A stretch of 64,000 nucleotides of DNA from Hofstenia miamia (Eukaryota; Xenacoelomorpha; Acoela). Position numbers and translations under genes: made by a program. Location: positions 508,074-572,073 of the forward strand of contig SCFE01000082.1 in NCBI GenBank assembly GCA_004352715.1, given 5' to 3'. The notes beneath the pieces are model-generated. The model did no database searches. It was not told where the DNA came from and saw only the letters and a program-made list of their open reading frames with translations. Below, piece by piece: positions 26,334 through 37,878 of the stretch; within the stretch, counting starts at the first letter, position 1, and each line of letters starts with the position of its first letter.

Positions 26334-27610
26334 CCCAAATAGCAAGCCATTAATGGACCGACAATGGCCCTTTGATGGCTATTATTGTCAGATGACTGGT
26401 GGGGAATTAATGGACAATTACCCACTGATGGACCAATATTGGTCCATTCATGGCCCATTGGTGGCAAACAGTAGGTTTTGATAGCAAAGCATTATTATTA
26501 TATATAAAACTACAACTTTACATATTTAAGAAGTTCAAACATTGCTGTTTAAACATACACAAGCCCAACAAAGGGCAGAAGGATAACTTTGATATCATGT
26601 CAAGCATTTTCAGTGCCAACATTTAATAGAAAATTAGAAGAATGTCTTGCATATAAATGATAACAATAAACATATAAATCTGCCAAATTCAACAAAAATT
26701 TTGAAATAGTACTTTTTTAAATCGTGAAAAATCTCTGCGGTTCAATCGTAACTTTTTTATATTATAGTTAACTTCAAGGCGTCCAAATATGCATCAATAT
26801 ATTATTTTGAAAATTCACTTACAGGTATATTATAATTTTTACAAATTAAAATTTTCAAGAAAACTTTTCGCAATTCCTTTTTTATATTAAAAGGGTCTAA
26901 GGAAACACAATAATGAAATGAGTTCTATTTCCAAGCATCTGTTCATTGATTATTGATTACTAAAGTTGCCACTGCTGCCGCCAATGGTCCATCAATGGAC
27001 CACTAGTGGCATCTGCTTTCACAATTGCCACATTTACCCCCTCCAGCAGTCCACTGATGATGTCCAATATTATATTATGAGTTATAATTCGTAACTTGGT
27101 ATAAATTGCTCGAGCTAAGAGCACAGTTGGTAGTGTGTATACCATAATATCCTAATGAGTGAACACCTTGCTACAAATGATTGAATTAATTATACAGCGC
27201 TCATAAAAACAAGAGCTGGCATACTAGATTGTGCTATCAACTACTGAAGTGTAAGTAATTTCATTTTTTGTGAAATTTAATTTGATCAAGCAAAGTTGTA
27301 AATCACTATAATTAGTATTTGTTCGCTATAGATGGTAGATCGATCCAGTAATGCCATTAATGGGCTATTGTCGGCCCATCAATGGTCTAAAAAGAAATTG
27401 ATTAAAAATAATTTTTGGTAATTGAAATTAAACTTTAGTGCAATGCACATATTATATACAATAATATACTCATTTCTTTGTAAAATTGTGTAATTTTAAG
27501 ATTTTTAATACTTTTTGTTTTGTTGGTTACAGTTGGTCAATGAATGGCCATTATTGACCATTGATCCCATTAATGGACCATTGGTTATCCAAGAATAATT
27601 GCTATTTGGG
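26334..27610. mobile_element. fold-back element, family 1 copy C
   Basis: Inverted ends cccaaatagcaa (26334-26345) and ttgctatttggg (27599-27610) bound about 1.28 kb. Just inside both ends are palindromes of the CCATTAATGG / CCAATGGTCC type (26346-26472 and 27535-27585). Further clusters lie at 26965-27060 and 27355-27390. The core (26535-26930) is the reverse complement of the cores at 4880-5275 and 22540-22860. Copy A uses CCACTGGTGG palindromes instead, so the arms vary in sequence but keep the palindromic design. No encoded protein. Confidence 0.6.
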
Positions 27611-28107
27611 TTAAACATTAAAAAAATTGAAACAAGCAAGTGATTACAATTTACAATTGATTGGCTAAGATAATTAACAATTAATATCGTTTATTTACGT
27701 GCCAAATCAACATGATTATAACACTTTCCTTTGCCTCAAGCAGTTCATTGCATTAGCATTTATATAAATATAGGAAACATGGGAGCAGGTATATTTTAGA
27801 CTATTTTAGCGGCTGAAAGTTTAGTAGCAGTAAAGCAAACACGCTCATACTGTGTCATGTGCAAAACATGCAACCCAGGTTGAATGTATTTATGAGCCTG
27901 CTATTACAAAGGGGACTCATAAATGCTAGGCAAAAGCTGTGGTATATGTGAATTAGTTTACTAATGCATATAGCCAATGAGAAAAATAGTTTCTTAGCCT
28001 TAATAATGGCTGCATATGATTAAGTGAGATATGTAGTTCTTATATTAAGGTACCTAAAACATTTCTTATTGCAATTTCAATTGAGCTGGGATGAAATCTC
28101 CCTGAGC

Positions 28108-29206
28108 AAGGTTCATACAATTATTCTCAAAAAACAAAATGTTTGAGGGTAGTTGTTGTTTCCATAGGCATTAGACAGACTCATTATCTCAACATTAGGT
28201 ATGGTAGGAATTTATCATTGAAAAAATTTTTTTATGTACTTCAAGCACATAAATATCGTTTAGCACAAATATTCATCATTACATGTGCCAACACAAACCT
28301 ATAGATGTGTCCATATCAAATGCTTTCAAAGAGGTTCATGCAGTTTTTCTTCAAAAAACAAAATGTTTGAGGGTAGTTGTTATTTCCATATTCATTAGAC
28401 AGACTCATTATCTGAACATTAGGTATGGTAGGAATTTATCATTGAAAAAACATTTTTATGTTCTTCAAGCACATAAATATTTTTTAACACAAATATTCAT
28501 CATTACATGAGCCCACACAAACCTATAGATGTGTCCATATCAAATGTTTTCAAAGAGGTTCATGCAGTTTTTCTTTAAAAAACAAAATGTTTGAAGGTAG
28601 TTGTTATTTCCATATTCATTAGACAGACTCATTATCTGAACATTAGGTATGGTAGGAATTTATCATTTAAAAAACATTTTTATGTTCTTCAAGCACATAA
28701 ATATTTTTTACCACAAATATTCATCATTACATGAGCCCACACAAACCTATAGATGTGTCCATATCAAATGTTTTCAAAGAGGTTCATGCAGTTTTTCTTG
28801 AAAAAACAAAATGTTTGAGGGTAGTTGTTATTTCCATATTCATTAGACAGACTCATTGTCTGAACATTAGGTATGGTAGGAATTTATCATTGAAAAAATT
28901 TTTTTATGTACTTCAAGCACATAAATATCGTTTAGCACAAATATTCATCATTACATGTGCCCATGTCCATATCAAATGCTTTCAAAGAGGTTCATGCAGT
29001 TTTTCTTCAAAAAACAAAATGTTTGAGGGTAGTTGTTATTTCCATATTCATTAGACAGATTCATTATCTGAACATTAGGTATGGTAGGAATTTATCATTG
29101 AAAAAAATTTTTTATGTACTTCAAGCACATAAATATTTTTAACACAAGTATTAATCATTAAATGAGTTGGAGCAAACCTATAGATGTGTCTAAATCAAAT
29201 GCTTTC
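28108..29206 (+). repeat. 224-bp tandem array, about five units
   Basis: Successive units start (at acacaaacct) at 28291, 28515 and 28739, a spacing of exactly 224. The next unit has a 16-bp deletion (208 spacing) and the last is about 223. A partial unit precedes them from about 28108. Each unit contains a similar open stretch of about 60-75 codons (e.g. KPIDVSISNAFKEVHAVFL), but 224 is not a multiple of 3, so the frame does not continue across units. The array ends about 200 bp before the hAT-like transposase remnant; whether the unit came from that gene is unknown. Confidence 0.85.
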
Positions 29207-29515
29207 AATATTCCTGAACAGGTTAAAAATGTGTACAAAGCCATTTGTTACTTTAAGGTAATACTAGTAGAATTAGGGTTAATCATGAATGCCAAAGAGA
29301 GGGAATTTACTTCTAATATTAGTACACCACTGTGAAACTCGGTTCATGTCAACCTAATATTTGTTTCATTACTTAAAACATCATACATAATTTTTTAAAA
29401 TTTTAGTAGATTGGCATTTAAAAAATGCAAACGTGATTATCCTTGGTTAATTGGAGATAGCAATGGTGCATTTTGTGCTCCATGCAAAACATATTATATG
29501 GGTTAACCAGCTAGT

Positions 29516-29735
29516 TCAAGCCGCTGTGTTTTCTGACGGGGGGACATCATCGTCATTACCCAATACGGCCGGGAAAATTTTTTAAAACATTGAGAAAATA
29601 TACCCTAAAAATACATTTCACGATCCTAGATTTTAAATTTTTCAATTTTTTACAAAAAATTTTTTGATTTATCCAGTCAAAATCAATTTTGGAAACCTGA
29701 CGGGAAACAGTCTTCAGATTACTTAGAAGCAAAAA
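29516..29735. mobile_element. short interspersed hAT-MITE-like repeat, fragment
   Basis: Shares TTTTCTGACGGGG, GATCCTAGATTTTAAATTTT and the AACCTGACGG end with 41147-41373 and, reversed, with 57009-57227. It sits inside the hAT-like transposase remnant just after the zinc-finger segment. The terminal sequence is too degraded to define the ends. Confidence 0.5.
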
Positions 29736-31090
29736 AAGAAAATTTTCAAATTACACTAATGAAATTCCTCATATGAAAAACTACAGTTCATTAATCATGC
29801 TAGTAATAAAATGTGACCATAGTCAGAGGCGCACCCAGAGGAGAGGAACTGGGGGAATGTCCCCCCCTCAACAGAGCAGAGCTGCTTGCATTCCTCATGA
29901 AATATTTGCCTGCAACTAGTGGTGTAAGCAAGGTGTGCAATTTCTCTCCGTCAGATCTTCAAAATTGCCTTTGGCTGGTTAAATTAAAAAATTTTCGGTA
30001 AACGATATTAAAAAATTATAAACTAAGGTGGTGAAATTCATTTCTTAGCGTCGAATTCATCATTATTTCTAAAGAATTTCAGGGGCTTCGGCCCACTTTT
30101 GGTTACTTATGGTGGAGATATTCCCCTGGTGCAAAATCCTGCTCACTGCCCTACCTATAATAATCATAGTATATAATATGTATTGGCTCTATTCTTTGTC
30201 TGCAGGGGTAGACAATATTAAATTAATGTTGCAATTAATGCAATAATTGGAAATTAATTAACCTATTGAATACTTTACAAATCGATTGCCAATTATTTAT
30301 GATTCACTTAAATCTTCCTGAAATATGTAATCAATTTCTGATTCCATAAGAATTATTATCCTGTCTAATAAAGTTATATAGCATTGGCTGTTGAGTGTAC
30401 TGCTAAATTTTGATGACCACCCAATTCAATGTTTTATGTATATTGAAGGCTTAACATTAACCTTATTTCACACCATTGTGTCATTCTGTCGGACACCTCA
30501 TCTTGTCATGTCAAACCTAAAGAAATTAAACTATGATCACAGCATTTACATAAGGTATCTATGGCAGGACCAAATTTCCCATTAGCAATATCTAACTTTT
30601 GATTTTCTAGAACAATTTATTTTTAGTGCAAACAGATGTTTGAAATTTTTTTTGTGTTATATATTGATTTTTATTGATACTGAACTGGTTAATTTACTAT
30701 TATTTTTGATCTAATATTTTTATTCTAATTATTGCCAAAAATTGGGAATAATCTATTGTCTGAAACGCAAAAATTGATTAATTTACTAAACTAAAAAAAT
30801 TCTGTAACTTATGACGAGGAGCAAATTACTGCGCTACTTAAGTGAAACTAGGAATTAGAAATATAGCAATTTTGAATGAAATTTGTACAAAACATTTGGA
30901 AAAGATAGGTTGAAATTGAACAAATAGACCACAGTTTTAGTGAATGCTATATAATTTTTTTAACGTTTTGAAATTGTATATTGAGGAACTGAATTTATTA
31001 TTTTCAATTCAATGTCCAGATTTCATTGATAATTTCGATTCTAAGATACCTTACTTTGATCTAGCAAGCCGCAATATTGTAGAAAACCTC

Positions 31091-31495
31091 NNNNNNNNNN
31101 NNNNNNNNNNNNNNNNNNNNNNNNNNNNNNNNNNNNNNNNNNNNNNNNNNNNNNNNNNNNNNNNNNNNNNNNNNNNNNNNNNNNNNNNNNNNNNNNNNNN
31201 NNNNNNNNNNNNNNNNNNNNNNNNNNNNNNNNNNNNNNNNNNNNNNNNNNNNNNNNNNNNNNNNNNNNNNNNNNNNNNNNNNNNNNNNNNNNNNNNNNNN
31301 NNNNNNNNNNNNNNNNNNNNNNNNNNNNNNNNNNNNNNNNNNNNNNNNNNNNNNNNNNNNNNNNNNNNNNNNNNNNNNNNNNNNNNNNNNNNNNNNNNNN
31401 NNNNNNNNNNNNNNNNNNNNNNNNNNNNNNNNNNNNNNNNNNNNNNNNNNNNNNNNNNNNNNNNNNNNNNNNNNNNNNNNNNNNNNNNNNNNNNN
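31091..31495. other. assembly gap, 405 N
   Basis: Run of 405 N inside the nested hAT element. Its non-round length suggests an estimated size. Confidence 0.99.
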
Positions 31496-31547
31496 GTAAT
31501 TGATAACAAACATTCATTACGATTGTTCCGTTCGTTAGGTTAAATTG

Positions 31548-31549
<2 letters not shown>

Positions 31550-31581
<32 letters not shown>
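31550..31581. repeat. (TA)n microsatellite
   Basis: Uninterrupted TA dinucleotide run near the right end of the nested hAT element. Confidence 0.95.
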
Positions 31582-31583
<2 letters not shown>

Positions 31584-32324
31584 GTTCCCCTCCATCAAAA
31601 AAGCTGGGTGCGCCCCTGACCATAGTGGTAAAATAGAGAAATGGATTGCAAGAGCTCCTGATTTTGCATTGTAAAATTTCTCAACAATAGCAACTAAATT
31701 TTTGAAAACTGGGGGCTTATATCCAAAATGAATTAAAAGAAATATCTTGTTCATGATATGTTTCAGTTATAACAGATGAGGCAACTGACATTCGTACATG
31801 TCAGGAATTAACGATTTGTTGTTGATATATTGCAAGTAATGGTCAACCCAAAGAGTGTTTCATTGACTTAAGACTTCTAGAATCATCAACAGCGAAAGAT
31901 ATATCAAATATTATTTTTAAAGTTTGTGATTCTTTTTGCGTTGTAAATAATAATTTGAAAAAACAAGCATATAATGGTGCTTCAAATTTCTCTGGTAAGA
32001 AAAATGGGTTTCAAGTACTTATGAAAACAAAGTGTCAATCAGCTGCATATATTCACTGCTGTAGCCACTTATTTAATCTTGCATGCATTGGAGCTGCAAG
32101 GGAAATTCCATCCATAAAAAAGACTATACTCCTCTAAACAGTCTCTGAAGGTTTTTTCATCTTTTTTCAAAACAAATCACAGAAACTAGGATCCATTTGA
32201 GAGATATTAGAATTATCTAATCTCTCATTAGTTCAAGTTGAAGATAAAAGATGATAATCAGACTATTGATCTATTAATGCAATTTGTAGTAATCATTTAG
32301 TGATTATTCTTACACTACAAGAGA

Positions 32325-32590
32325 TGATAATTTATAGAAAATATCTAGATGATATACTTTGCATTCTTGACTATAAAGAAATTGCTAATTTAATGATTGA
32401 TGATCTAAAAGCATTACATAAAAACATTAAATTCAATTATGATATATCAAAAGATAAAGCAAACTTTTTGGACAAACTTCAGATCTTACAATTATTCACC
32501 CGGATTCATATCATCGCAGTGTGACAAAAGAAAAGTATCATCAAAGGACGATTGCTGAATTTTTCGAGAATCTGCTCCCATACAAGTGAA
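32325..32590 (+). pseudogene. Penelope-like reverse transcriptase palm fragment
   Basis: The frame reads YRKYLDDILCILDYKEIA, with the Tyr-x-Asp-Asp catalytic box, then a Lys/Asp-rich helix and DISKDKANFLD. This fits the palm of Penelope-like reverse transcriptases, where the YxDD box is followed by an 'I.F....E....I.FLD' pattern. The frame shifts after about 32490. It abuts the hAT-like remnant on the left and lies upstream of a second Penelope-like fragment, so it is probably a 5'-truncated copy. Confidence 0.6.
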
Positions 32591-33023
32591 TTTATATATA
32601 TAGTAGTAAATTTTTTAAATCACTCATGAAAATCGGATATAAAAAATCCTTTCTTCTAAGACTTTATTATGAATTTATAGAATACTAAAAATAAGGAATG
32701 GCCTTTTATTTCAAATAAAGAAAATATGAAAAATATGAAAAGAATTAATTTTAGAAACGCAATGAAATTGGTATATATCAAAGACATGAATATTAAACTG
32801 TCTAGTAGAATTATTTGGTACTCTTTACCTTCACTTAAGAAAGTACTCACTAGTTCCAACTTTGGTACTACATAGACACTAATCTCAGAAAATAAACAAG
32901 AAGGTAAATAGCAACTTGTTACTATATGGTGCTATTTGTTCAAATGTGTATAAATTTGTTAATTTTATAATTTTCATTTTTTTTTAAAAAGGATTTGCCG
33001 AAACGTACGTCGATTATATTACT

Positions 33024-34070
33024 TTGCATTTTTGTTTTCATTTACTTATGTACCAACATCGTTACAACTCAGTTAAATCAATAGTTGAGAAGGCTACTCA
33101 GGGCGATCAGCATTTACTTGCAAATCTAAATACAACATTGAGGATGACAAAGAAAAAACCAGATTGTCTTTATAAATACTCTCACAACAATGTAATACAA
33201 ACTTTGGAGAATCTCATTATTAAAAAGGAACTTATACCGAAAATTGAATTCTTGGCAGGATTTGTAAATCATACATTTGATGGAATAAGGCATGAAACAA
33301 TTCAGTTACATGAAAAAGAGTCATATGCTAACATTGATAAAAGTCGGAAGCTTTGTAATGACATTCAATCAAAGAATGAAATGGTCAAACTCGTTAAACT
33401 TATATATTATGAAACTAATACAAATTTTCTTAAATTGGCAGAAGTCCTAAAGCTGGATGTAAGTTATTCATATATGAAAAAGAATTTTAAATCAATAAAG
33501 TTGAACTCAAAACAATTAAAAAATGGCTTAGAGAATGTCATGGTCAAGATTAGTGAGAACCCAACTCGCGAGATGATAGATAGATCTATGGTTTCACAGA
33601 CAGTGACCCGTTCTGGTCTTGAAAATGAACAATCGATGCCAACTACAGGATCTGAAAATGTCCCACAACAACCCAACCCACCTGCCGAATTTGAAGGAGT
33701 TTCAAATGTAGAAGAAAGCAGAGAAAACTTAGAAATCCATGAAGAAGAGGGAGAAACCAATATACAAAGTGTACCAAAGGACAGTGACCGAAATGTTCGG
33801 CCAAGAACATCTCATCAGTCAATCTTATTCAATTCAAGATTTCCACCCGCGAACCTTAGTTTTGGAAAACTTCCATACCAACCAAAGGAACCGAGTAAAA
33901 CTGGATTTGGAAAAGCTTGATAGATCGAAGTCAATTAAATCTCAGTTAACAAACAGTAACCATGACTGCTTAATGTGTGGAGGAACTTTTGTCTCACACC
34001 ATCAATTTGCAATGCATCTAAAGAAACACAATCCAATATCAAAGCAATACAACCATCATTTAAACTAGTT
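33024..34070 (+). pseudogene. Penelope-associated upstream ORF with C-terminal C2H2 finger
   Basis: An open frame covers 33024-33920 (about 298 codons), Lys-rich at first and then an acidic Ser/Glu/Pro-rich low-complexity part. A one-frame shift near 33740-33900 continues the coding signal to 34068. The end carries a single C2H2 zinc finger (CLMCGGTFVSHHQFAMHLKKH, two Cys and two His at canonical spacing, about 33967-34029). Immediately after it, reverse transcriptase homology of the Penelope type begins, so the ORF probably belongs to that element. The true start is uncertain. A host gene captured next to the element is the alternative. Confidence 0.5.
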
Positions 34071-34089
34071 AATTATTTTTTACCCAACC

Positions 34090-34857
34090 ATCTTACTAAC
34101 AATAGATTTTTATGGTTAAGGCATTAATGCCATTTGGAGAGTCTTGGATTTTTCAAAATCACTCAATTCAGAAGAGTTGAAGCATCTGTGCAAGGGACCA
34201 AACTTTATCCCAAACTTTAAACCGTACCTTTAAAATGCTATAAAGTTCAATACATCTAAAGTAACTATACTTATTCCATATAAACTTAGAAAATCATATA
34301 CAAAATCGGATACTATTATCAATCAAATCGTAAAAAGGAAAGATGCTGTGATAAAGAAGACTGATAAAGGACATATGTTCGTGGTAATGAATATAAAGCA
34401 ATGTTGAAATGGCAAAATTCAACTTTCAAAACATCGGTATGCATTGAAAGAAGATGACGAAGAAGATTTCAAACAAGATATAGGAAGCACATTGGAAATA
34501 CTTAAATATTCTAGTTATGATTTTTATAAAAGGTTCGAATCATCTACACCTGGAGCATAAAAGTGGCTATATTTTCTACTAAAAATTCATAAGGAATTAG
34601 TAGAGACTTTTATTGGAGCTATTCCTAAAGGAAGACCGGTCATTGACTGCAAAGACACAATATATTTTGATAAATTATTCTCTATATTAGTTAAAGACAT
34701 AAAAAATGCTATTATGACAACATCAAAAGGGACTTTGGATTTCTTAGTAAGTCTTAACGCAATAAGTGCAACAATCACAAGCGATGTTGTTTTTCTAAAT
34801 GCCTATAAATGAATCATTGTATATAGTAAAGGAGGAACTACCATTTGGTATTACTAA

Positions 34858-34860
<3 letters not shown>
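34090..34860 (+). pseudogene. Penelope-like element, N-terminal part of reverse transcriptase
   Basis: Pieces match the first half of Penelope-like RT. SLNSEELKHLCKGPNFIP is at about 34165, AVIKKTDKGHMFVVM at about 34350, and WLYFLLKIHKELVE at about 34561. IPKGRPVIDC follows at about 34620, then a stretch ending in SDVVFLNAYK. These correspond to the leader motif, the KADKG-type motif, the LPKIHK-type motif and the GRPI motif. The copy breaks at a TA microsatellite at 34864, before the catalytic YxDD box. Scattered stops indicate inactivity. Confidence 0.7.

Positions 34861-34863
<3 letters not shown>

Positions 34864-34888
<25 letters not shown>
34864..34888. repeat. (TA)n microsatellite
   Basis: TA dinucleotide run at which the Penelope-like coding signal ends. 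The bases from 34889 to 35221 show no gene. Confidence 0.95.
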
Positions 34889-35226
34889 CTCAACTGTATT
34901 AACTTTTCTCCAGATACTCGCAAATATCAATATAAATTTTTTTAAAACATCTGAATTGACCTATTCGAAATTACTCTACTAATTAAACCGTAAATCAAAT
35001 TGTTTTATGCAATAACCACACAACATGTTTTAGCTATAACTACCAATAAATCATTTTGTATTAACATCATTATCAGCAAGGAATTACCGGATTATTTGCC
35101 ATAATTTTAAGAAGTATGTTAATCTTGACTGAATATTTGAAGTGTACAGGGTAAGATGAAACAAGAATTGTTTAGTTTTTTATACATCTTGACAATTTTC
35201 TATTCATGCATTTTGGACAATCTTAG

Positions 35227-35360
35227 TGTAATCTTTCGAAGGATTATAATAAAACATGCGTTTAAACATCCATTTAAACATTCGTTAGCACCGCGCTTAC
35301 TAGTAACTTCTAGTTGTGTGTCAACATTGTTACACAATTAGTTAATTAAGTAAATCATCA
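35227..35360 (-). repeat. 3' LTR (134 bp)
   Basis: Direct repeat of 37879-38027. Shared stretches include the TGTAATCTTT end and the AGTTGTGTGTCAACATTG and ACACAATTAGTTAATTAAGTA segments. Minus-strand ends are TGATGA...TTACA. Followed outward by the TSD cttag (plus strand). Confidence 0.88.
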
Positions 35361-35370
35361 CTCCGGAAAA

Positions 35371-35830
35371 TTAGGGAAAGCCAGCTTGGAAAATCTGTCT
35401 TTGTTTGCTGTTCCCTTGGGGTCGTGTAGCCTGACGCCAGTTTTCGTTAGCAATTGTAGAGTTTGCGTTATGAGATTCTGGATGATTAATTGCACCCGTG
35501 TTCCCTTCCTCTTTATGTTGATGTTTGGGCAATCTTGATAGTCTATTTACAGCAACTGATAAAGTAATGGGTCCTCCTTTGCCTGAAAAATTAAGATGTA
35601 TTGCTCCAAATCTTGAGAGAAATTCTATGCCAACAATGGCGTTAACTGGCAATTGATCAACTCGAAACGTTATTTGTTCATCCACTGATTCATTTATTCG
35701 AGCAGTTGTCTTCCAGCGTCCTGTTGGCAATTGTTATAGATTCATCGCTTTCCAATTTGCCTAAGGTGACTTTCCTTTACAAATTCTTATTAAAATAATC
35801 TTGGCTCATAAGATTATAAGTCGATAAAGT
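35371..35830 (-). pseudogene. retropepsin-like segment placed 3' of integrase
   Basis: On the minus strand, after the integrase tail, the frame reads LRTRAGVVPCYIDTLSTYNL, resembling the retropepsin active-site region with DTG changed to DTL. A frame break follows, then VNAIVGIEFLSRFGAIHLNF, resembling the C-terminal retropepsin motif. It ends fused to VAVNRLSRLPKH, a repeat of the integrase tail. Normal gypsy order puts protease before RT. The segment 35556-35765 is homologous to 37041-37237, where a truncated protease lies in the expected place. This copy is therefore probably a rearranged duplicate. Confidence 0.7.
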
Positions 35831-35849
35831 GTCTATATAACAGGGGACA

Positions 35850-36965
35850 ACACCGGCTCTTGTTCTCAGTTCAATTGTTTTAAAATGATCTTTTTTCTCT
35901 GTAGCCATAAGCGAGATTTGTCCCTCCATAAAGTTCTGATGTATTGGCAATCTTGATAGCCTATTTACAGCAACTGTTTCTCCGTCAACCACTGCAACTT
36001 GAGGAGACATCATGCCTTTAACAATTCCTTCGCGTGGTCTGGAATGTGCCCTTTTTGAGTATACGTAGGGCATTGTATAATGACTATCCCCGGCTGGAGG
36101 CTGCCAAGTTGTGGGTTTCTTCGATTGATATATATTTCTTTGAGGCGATTTTATTGAATTTTCTTGTGCTCTTTTCAAGTCTTTCAAAGTTGCTCTAAAC
36201 ATTAAAAAATGTGGCCTAAAGCCCGTTGCCGAATGCACAGTATGACGATAATCTCCCATGGCTTTCGTAATATGGGTGTCCCAGCTTCCTGTAGAGCTAC
36301 GAGATTCATGTTGAACTGACAGAAGCTTCGTACACAGTGTTTTGTTGAACTTCTCACAGAGGCCATTGCCTTTTGGGTGGTAACTCGTCGTCCTTAGCTT
36401 TTTTCTCCCATTCTCTTGCACTCATTGGCGAAATGCTCACATTCAAGTTGACTTCCTCTGTCACTTAACAAACGCTCAATGTGTCCATAGAGTGCACGTA
36501 ATCTTGAAAACATTTGCACAACGTATCAGTGGTAATTTTTTTGAGCAGTAAACCTCTACAAACCATGATGCAGCGTCGACAAAATTCAAAAGATAACGGT
36601 TTCCATTTGGTGTGGTTGACAGCGGTACAAAAAAATCAATACAAATCAACTGTCGCGGTCGTAAGACCTTTCACAAAATCCCGGATGATGGTTTGGCCGA
36701 TTGAGACTTGATCCAGCAACATGTTTCGCAGTTATCTACAAAATTTTCGATATCTCTATTGCAACCTGTCCAATACAGTTTGTCTTGCTGAATCATTGCT
36801 TTCATTGCAGTTTTTCCAATGTGATTCCCGTGTATTGTCTTCAGTAAGTTATGCTTCCATGTTGTCCATAATCTTTGCTAATTAAGCAACTGTCCCGCGA
36901 TAAGGCATCTGCTACAACATTTTCCTTGCTTTAATCAATTTGACGTCAAAGTCGTACTCCTCTAA
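35850..36965 (-). pseudogene. gypsy-type integrase with RNase H tail
   Basis: Minus-strand order: an RNase H tail (ENVVADALSRDSC with a frame break, about 36925), then the integrase HHCC region (HIGKTAMKAMIQQDKLYW, then ENFVDNCETC). The core start follows (QLICIDFFVPLSTTPNGNRY, about 36650, first catalytic Asp). The YHPKGNGLCEKFNK block at about 36370 holds the catalytic Glu. Then comes HSATGFRPHFLMF, and a C-terminal tail with DGETVAVNRLSRLPIHQ near 35960. Several frameshifts break it. The segment containing the second catalytic Asp is disturbed. It belongs to the 2.8 kb LTR element. Confidence 0.8.
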
Positions 36966-37040
36966 GATCAAAAAGATATCTAAATTTTTTTACTAATTGT
37001 TGTTTAAGTAGCTGATCTCCATCCTTTGTTTGCGTTGTTG

Positions 37041-37237
37041 CTGATAAAGTAATGGGTCTTCCTTTGCCTAAAAATTAAGATGTATTGCTCCAAATCTTGA
37101 GAGAAATTCTATGCCAAAAATGGCGTTAACTAGCAATTGATCAACAACTCGAAACGCTATTTGTTCATCCAGTTGGCTTAACTACAGAACCATTTGCAAT
37201 TAATATGGATTCATTGCTTGCAATTTGCCTGACTGTT
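37041..37237 (-). pseudogene. truncated retropepsin in canonical position
   Basis: Homologous to 35556-35765 but lacking the N-terminal active-site part. It lies between gag and the RNase H tail as expected for a gypsy-type element. Right after it the sequence jumps to the RNase H end at about 36965, so nearly all of RT is deleted. Confidence 0.65.
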
Positions 37238-37299
37238 TGTGCTGTCCAGACCAGGAAGTCGCAAGATGTTTGGAATTTCGGGAGGATTTGGTTTATTAT

Positions 37300-37870
37300 T
37301 GTATTACAGTGTATCTGTTACATTTTCAGCAATACGAGCAATTGATGTAGCTTTCCTTATCGTAAGGTTTTCTTCTTTGAGCATTCCTTTCCGACACTCG
37401 TCGTCAATTATGCCACTAACAATTCTATAGCAATATATTGTTTCGAGAAATTGTTTCTTTTCCATTCGATCTAACTTACATGTGTGCTTGAGATATGAGA
37501 TAGCCGTAAAATTCATTAATTGGTTCGTTTGGTTGTTATTTTCATTTGAAGAACTTGTGTAGTTCCAAAGATATGCTATCTATAGGTTTGCCATATTCTT
37601 GCAGCTTATCAATGATATTGTCATATGTGCTTCACTAGGAGATAGACAAAATCCATTGTATACTTCTAAGGTTGTGTCAGATCGCGAATTCAATAGGATG
37701 TCTCGTTTCGCTGCTTCATCTCTTATTCCAGCAGCTCATAGAAAAATAGTCATCTGTTTCCATATTTTAAAGTTCCTCAGTCGATTTGACGGGCCCATTA
37801 TATCCAACAGTCCAGGAGTATTAAGACATTTTGTAGTTATTGGGTTCGACATAGTAAACTTTGATTTCTG
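37300..37870 (-). pseudogene. gypsy-type gag remnant
   Basis: On the minus strand just inside the primer-binding site, fragments read QEYGKPIDSISLELHKFF and NEPINEFYGYLIS. Then comes FLETIYCYRIVSGIIDDE followed by RKATSIARIAENV. This follows the gag pattern of Ty3/gypsy elements: a Phe-rich capsid helix, then 'IVxGIxDxxxR..LL....LT...A..IA'. No nucleocapsid Cys-His box is seen before the protease segment. Several frameshifts. Confidence 0.65.
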
Positions 37871-37878
37871 TCACCAAG

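Larger units (their letters stand above)
29824..31618. mobile_element. hAT element with 8-bp TSD, nested in a hAT-like gene
   Basis: The octamer accatagt occurs at 29816-29823 and again at 31619-31626. Directly inside are CAGAGGCGCACCCAG (29824-29838) and its near-perfect inverse CTGGGTGCGCCCCTG (31604-31618). An 8-bp target-site duplication with CAGxGGCG-type inverted ends is the hAT signature. The interior holds a related short-repeat segment (about 29918-30085), AT-rich DNA, a 405-N gap and a TA microsatellite. No transposase motif is visible outside the gap, so it is probably non-autonomous. Precise removal would rejoin the flanking transposase remnant. Confidence 0.85.
29411..32330 (+). 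pseudogene. hAT-like transposase (TTF-finger / ZMYM-type), decayed and interrupted
   Basis: An N-terminal TTF-type zinc finger is visible at about 29411-29510 (KCKRDYPWLIGDSNGAFC, then APCKTYY). The catalytic region resumes at about 31627 (GKIEKWIARAPDFA). It continues with the conserved VITDEATDIRTCQELTICC near 31768 and NGQPKECFIDLRLLESSTAK. Next come AYNGASNFSGKKNGFQVL near 31969 and YIHCCSHLFNLACIG near 32050. These match the hAT-like proteins related to ZMYM1 and DUF4371. Stops and frameshifts abound. The gene is split by a MITE-like repeat (about 29516-29735) and by a complete hAT element with target-site duplication (29824-31618), so the insertions postdate it. Confidence 0.8.

Noticed and set aside
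28283-29142. Repeated 60-107-codon frames in the tandem array as genes
   Set aside because: They recur because the DNA unit recurs. The unit length is not a multiple of three and no family motif is present.
28108-29206. CRISPR-like array
   Set aside because: Units are contiguous 224-bp tandem repeats without unique spacers, in a eukaryotic setting.
30944-31090. Separate gene ending at the 405-N gap
   Set aside because: It is inside the nested hAT element, has no recognisable motif, and the remaining frame is N.
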